The position numbers were made by a program, and so were the translations under genes. 64,000 nucleotides of DNA from Rhodoferax mekongensis (GTDB taxonomy: Bacteria > Pseudomonadota > Gammaproteobacteria > Burkholderiales > Burkholderiaceae_C). Under the pieces are notes generated by a model. That model did no database searches. It was not told the DNA's origin and worked only from the letters and a program-made list of their open reading frames with translations. The stretch spans positions 3,373,001 to 3,437,000 of the forward strand of contig NZ_CP132507.1 in assembly GCF_032191775.1 (NCBI RefSeq). Reading direction: 5' to 3'. Each line of letters opens with the position of its first letter. The stretch's first letter is position 1. Positions 60,938 to 64,000 of the stretch are shown here, one piece after another.

Positions 60938-62275
60938 ATGTCACTGCATCTGCCCCGCCCCGTCAAAGCTGCCCTTCTCGCATTCTGGGATCTCTTTACC
61001 TCTGCGAGCCCTTTGCTGTTTGCGGGTGCCGGGCTGATTTGGCTGGCCTATTGGTGGTTGGACCCGATGCCTCCCAAGCACCTGACGCTGGTGACCGGTC
61101 CGGAGCAAAGCGCGTATGCGGAGATGGGCGAGCAATATGCCAAGTTGCTTCGCCAACAAGGCATCACGGTGGACCTCGTGAAAACAGAAGGGTCTGCGGA
61201 CAACCTGCGCAAACTACAAGCAGGAGAAGCTGATGCCGGTTTCGTGCAAGGCGGCAGCGCCAGCGTGCCTCAGGATGAAGATGCGGAAGAGTTACTCACC
61301 TTGGGCAATCTGTTTGTCGAGCCGATCTGGCTTTTTTACCGCAGCAGTGCAGCGACTGCCATCAGCGAAACCGGGCATCTGAACTCCTTGAATCAGTTGG
61401 CGACATTGCGCCTCAATGCTGGCACCGCAGGCAGTGGTGTTCCGCCCCTGATGGATACTCTGATGGACATGCACCGCATGGACCCCAAGAAAGCCAGTTT
61501 GAGCCATTTGGAGCAAACACCTGCCACCATCCAATTGTTGCAAGGCAAGCTGGACGCAGTGGTTTTCGCCTCGGCGCCCCAAGCACCCATGGTGCAAATG
61601 CTGCTGCAAACCCCGGGTATCCGGTTAATGGATTTTCCGCAGAACGAGGCCTATGCACGGCGCCTGCCCTTCATCACACCGGTGACCCTGCCCCGTGGGG
61701 TGGTGGATTTGGCACGCAACGTCCCCTCCCAGGACGTACACCTGATTGCTACCACCACCAGCATGTTGGTGCGTGAAGGCCTGCACCCTGGCCTGCGCCA
61801 ACTGCTTGCCCAGGCAGCAATGCAGACGCACGGCCAGTCCGGATGGTTCAATCGGGCCCGCGAATTCCCCAACGCATCGCACAGCGAATTTGCATTGGCG
61901 CCAGAAGCCGAACGGACCCTGAAGAATGGCATCCCTACTTTGCAACGTTACATACCGTTCACCCTTGCAAACCTGGTGGAGCGCATGTGGTTGGCGCTCG
62001 GCATCATCATCGCCGTTTTGCTGCCTTTGGGAAAAATCGCACCACCTCTATATGCCTATCGGGTACGTTCCCGCGTCTTCCGCTGGTACGGCCAATTGCG
62101 CGATATTGAAAGCCGCTTCGCGGCATCCCCCGGCTCCGCAGCGGATTTACTGAATGAACTCGCTGAGATCGAATCCAAGGTCGAAAAGGTCATTCTTCCG
62201 CTGTCTTACGCGGACGAGCTGTACGCGCTGCGCAACCACATCGGTTTGGTGCGCCAACGGTTGACTACAGCGTAG
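60938..62275 (+). CDS. TAXI-family TRAP transporter solute-binding protein
   Basis: A 445-residue protein. The N-terminal membrane helix (SPLLFAGAGLIWLAYWWL), the TAXI binding domain (LTLVTGPEQSAYAEMGEQYA, VDLVKTEGSADNLRKLQAGE, DAGFVQGGSA) and a C-terminal membrane helix (LALGIIIAVLLPL) match the membrane-anchored TAXI group. It binds organic acids for a TRAP transporter, but no DctQM-type membrane genes are adjacent. It starts five bases after the flavin reductase stop, and its stop overlaps the DUF1631 gene by 11 bp. Confidence 0.9.
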   Translation: MSLHLPRPVKAALLAFWDLFTSASPLLFAGAGLIWLAYWWLDPMPPKHLTLVTGPEQSAYAEMGEQYAKLLRQQGITVDLVKTEGSADNLRKLQAGEADAGFVQGGSASVPQDEDAEELLTLGNLFVEPIWLFYRSSAATAISETGHLNSLNQLATLRLNAGTAGSGVPPLMDTLMDMHRMDPKKASLSHLEQTPATIQLLQGKLDAVVFASAPQAPMVQMLLQTPGIRLMDFPQNEAYARRLPFITPVTLPRGVVDLARNVPSQDVHLIATTTSMLVREGLHPGLRQLLAQAAMQTHGQSGWFNRAREFPNASHSEFALAPEAERTLKNGIPTLQRYIPFTLANLVERMWLALGIIIAVLLPLGKIAPPLYAYRVRSRVFRWYGQLRDIESRFAASPGSAADLLNELAEIESKVEKVILPLSYADELYALRNHIGLVRQRLTTA

Positions 62276-64000
62276 AGTCCAAACTGTTTTTCATGGCCTG
62301 CTGGGCTACGGCATCCAACGCGCCGTCGACCACGGGCTGTGCCGAAATCACCCGCAGCTGACCCGCCGCCACCAGTTTGTCGTGGGTTCGGCGAGTCATG
62401 GACTGGGTCGAACCCGCTGCACTCGTAAACAGGAACAAAGTACCATGCGGGCTCGCCCACGTGAGCTGAGTACGCACCCATTCGCCATGGGTATGCAATT
62501 CCACCCACGAGCCCAAGGGCAACCCTCCAGCGCCCGGGCTGGCTGCCACAGGCGGTACCACTGGGGACAGAATGGGAGTAGCCACTGATGCGTCGGCAGG
62601 AGTTTCGTCGGGAATATCCAAAAAATTGGAATCCTGCGCTTCCGAGGGTGCCACCCAAGGATTTCCATCCTCAACGGGACGATTGCGCACAGGCATCTCG
62701 GTCGAGGGCTTGGAAGCCGCTGTTTCCATCTTGGCTGCTGCAGCAGCAGCAGCCTCTTTGTGCACCATCCTGAACGCTGCTTGGTGCAAGCCCATGAGTG
62801 CTTCCAGGAAGGCACTGGTTTTGGTGGCGGGATACTGGATAGTTTCCAGCCCCTCCCTCAATGTACCCAGCAGCAACGGCACCAGCTTGGTGAGCTTGGC
62901 AATATTTTTGTGGGCCAGATCGGGATGGGTACTCCACAGCAAGGCAGAGATTAAAGCCTGGTATTTGTCGGCCGCTGCAGACCCAGCCCCTCCGGACAAG
63001 CGAGCCTGTGCGACCACTTGTGCCCACGGACCGCACAAAAATGACAAAACCACCTCGGGCACCTTGGCTGCGTCTGGATGAGAGTCAATTTCACGGGCAA
63101 TTTTCTCTGCCAACACATTCCGTTGCTCGGCCTTTTCCAAGGCCTTGACCGCCTGCAGGCGGGCTTGCGCCTGCTTGGTGGCCTCTTCATTCCACATCAC
63201 CTGCAACTCATGCAACGCATTGGCGAACATTTCCGGGCCTTCCGGCTGCGCGTTGGCTAAAGGAGCAATGGCTTCGCGCACTTCATCCAGGAAAGCCAGA
63301 AACCCGGGGCTTTGCACATTGGCATAGGCCAAGCTGCGGTGGGTTACCTCTTGCACCAGCATCCGGGCCGCATGGTGCTTATCGGTAAACAAGCGGGCAT
63401 CCACCAAGGCCAAACGCATCAAAGCAGGTTCCAGCTCACGGATCAGTGCCTGTACGGGCTCCAGAAGACGGGGATCCCTGGCGATGTTGTCCACCATCAG
63501 GTTGACCACTTCCAGGCTCAACGCCTGTGCGACACCGCTGGCACTGCGCCTGATGTCCTCGCGTACGGCTTGCAGCCCTTGCAAGCCCGCTGCTGGAGCA
63601 ACGCCGCCACGCCGCTGCTCCAGCCGTTGCACGACCCTGTCCACCTGTTTCATCTCGGTCAGCGCTTCGAAGGCCGCCGGCACCGTGGACGCGAAATCTG
63701 AGTGAGTCTCTGCATCCGATCCGCCATAGCCGCCGGGAGACTCGAACTGACGTGCAAACTGTTGCGCGAACGCGGCCACACGATGCGGCGTCCCCAGCTG
63801 ATCGAGCTCGCCTGCCAGCAATTTACGCAAGCGATCCAAGGTCAAAAGTGCCGGGTCCGTCACCGGCTTGGGCGCTCGCAATTCCCGGGCAATCAGTGCC
63901 TCACGCTCCACACTGCCCGGAGCTCCATACCGCGATGTTTCTGAAAACGGAGCCTGTGCTGCAACTTCACGCCCCTTGCCGCCCCCTGGCACACCCGAGG
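62265..64000 (-). CDS. DUF1631 family protein, 5' partial
   Basis: The frame is open from the stop at 62265 to the right edge, so the N-terminus is missing; about 578 residues are visible. LFTDKHHAARMLVQEVTHRS, VQSPGFLAFLDEVREAI and the PilZ-like end GSWVELHTHGEWVRTQLTWA are typical of DUF1631, a large beta-proteobacterial protein of unknown function often linked to c-di-GMP through its C-terminal domain. A GTG at 63992 is not the natural start, since the frame continues. Confidence 0.85.
   Translation of the reverse strand, partial: SGVPGGGKGREVAAQAPFSETSRYGAPGSVEREALIARELRAPKPVTDPALLTLDRLRKLLAGELDQLGTPHRVAAFAQQFARQFESPGGYGGSDAETHSDFASTVPAAFEALTEMKQVDRVVQRLEQRRGGVAPAAGLQGLQAVREDIRRSASGVAQALSLEVVNLMVDNIARDPRLLEPVQALIRELEPALMRLALVDARLFTDKHHAARMLVQEVTHRSLAYANVQSPGFLAFLDEVREAIAPLANAQPEGPEMFANALHELQVMWNEEATKQAQARLQAVKALEKAEQRNVLAEKIAREIDSHPDAAKVPEVVLSFLCGPWAQVVAQARLSGGAGSAAADKYQALISALLWSTHPDLAHKNIAKLTKLVPLLLGTLREGLETIQYPATKTSAFLEALMGLHQAAFRMVHKEAAAAAAAKMETAASKPSTEMPVRNRPVEDGNPWVAPSEAQDSNFLDIPDETPADASVATPILSPVVPPVAASPGAGGLPLGSWVELHTHGEWVRTQLTWASPHGTLFLFTSAAGSTQSMTRRTHDKLVAAGQLRVISAQPVVDGALDAVAQQAMKNSLDSTL

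Noticed and set aside
1-64000. tRNA, rRNA, CRISPR, prophage and insertion-sequence features
   Set aside because: No T-loop-like GTTCGAATCC patterns, no regular direct repeats with spacers, and no transposase, phage structural or capsid-like proteins were seen. A tool such as tRNAscan-SE would be decisive.

Overview
The window looks like chromosomal DNA of a beta-proteobacterium of the family Comamonadaceae (Rhodoferax / Acidovorax / Polaromonas-like). This is inferred from GC-rich, densely packed genes, the protein types (BktB-type thiolase, DUF1631, DUF3422, DUF6172, RpfE-type protein beside recJ) and a dispersed palindromic repeat that I recall from that family. No rRNA, tRNA, CRISPR array, prophage or insertion sequence was seen. 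Both ends cut genes: an Old Yellow Enzyme reductase on the left and a DUF1631 protein on the right.

Layout. 1-6.3 kb holds redox and housekeeping genes (OYE reductase, thioredoxin 2, methyltransferase, exonuclease, diguanylate cyclase) interrupted by four same-orientation copies of an intergenic repeat, each carrying a perfect DnaA box. 6.3-13.1 kb carries a DsbG-like lipoprotein, YitT, MtfA, UspA, a YwqK/MORN-like secreted protein, a periplasmic binding-like protein, YedK and YlqF. 13.3-18.7 kb has a phasin-like protein with a histone-H1-like tail, gshA, a degenerate GGDEF membrane protein, an SDR and a Nudix hydrolase, followed by dusC. 19.8-21.9 kb is a compact chromosomal integron: an IntI-type integrase with a LexA box over its promoter, and a divergent array of two small hypothetical cassette genes separated by an attC-like site. 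22-24.3 kb is ahpF/ahpC. 24.4-35.3 kb is almost all minus strand: DUF3422, DUF4864, tctA/tctB, a GspE-like ATPase, a spermidine-synthase-like protein, TatD, a Liv-type binding protein and lolD/lolC. 35.3-40.8 kb is plus strand: RpfE-type protein, recJ, Nudix, ZntB/CorA, SDR. 40.8-47.9 kb has ppk2, bktB, a second active-looking diguanylate cyclase, an FMN oxidoreductase, a chemoreceptor and a 2OG-Fe dioxygenase. 48-54.7 kb has hemerythrin, a second YitT, DUF1003, an MDR reductase, DUF6671, an orphan pilin-like protein, a serine hydrolase and a core-MetE/MesD-like protein. 55-59.2 kb is an aapJQMP amino-acid ABC operon; the end carries an M14 peptidase, a flavin reductase, a TAXI-TRAP binding protein and DUF1631.

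How it fits together. Themes are peroxide and thiol defence (trxC, gshA, ahpCF, DsbG-like, UspA), carbon storage (bktB, phasin-like protein, ppk2, acyl-CoA-type SDR), c-di-GMP signalling (two active-looking and one degenerate GGDEF protein) and solute uptake (Tct, Aap, Liv-type and TAXI binding proteins).

The most unusual structures are not ordinary genes: the DnaA-box repeat family, the LexA-controlled integron, a family of about eight hairpin repeats (two copies lying inside the lolD and recJ coding sequences), and a double palindromic operator built into the promoter of a small unknown gene. All functional calls come from reading the sequence and remembering families; no database search was run.
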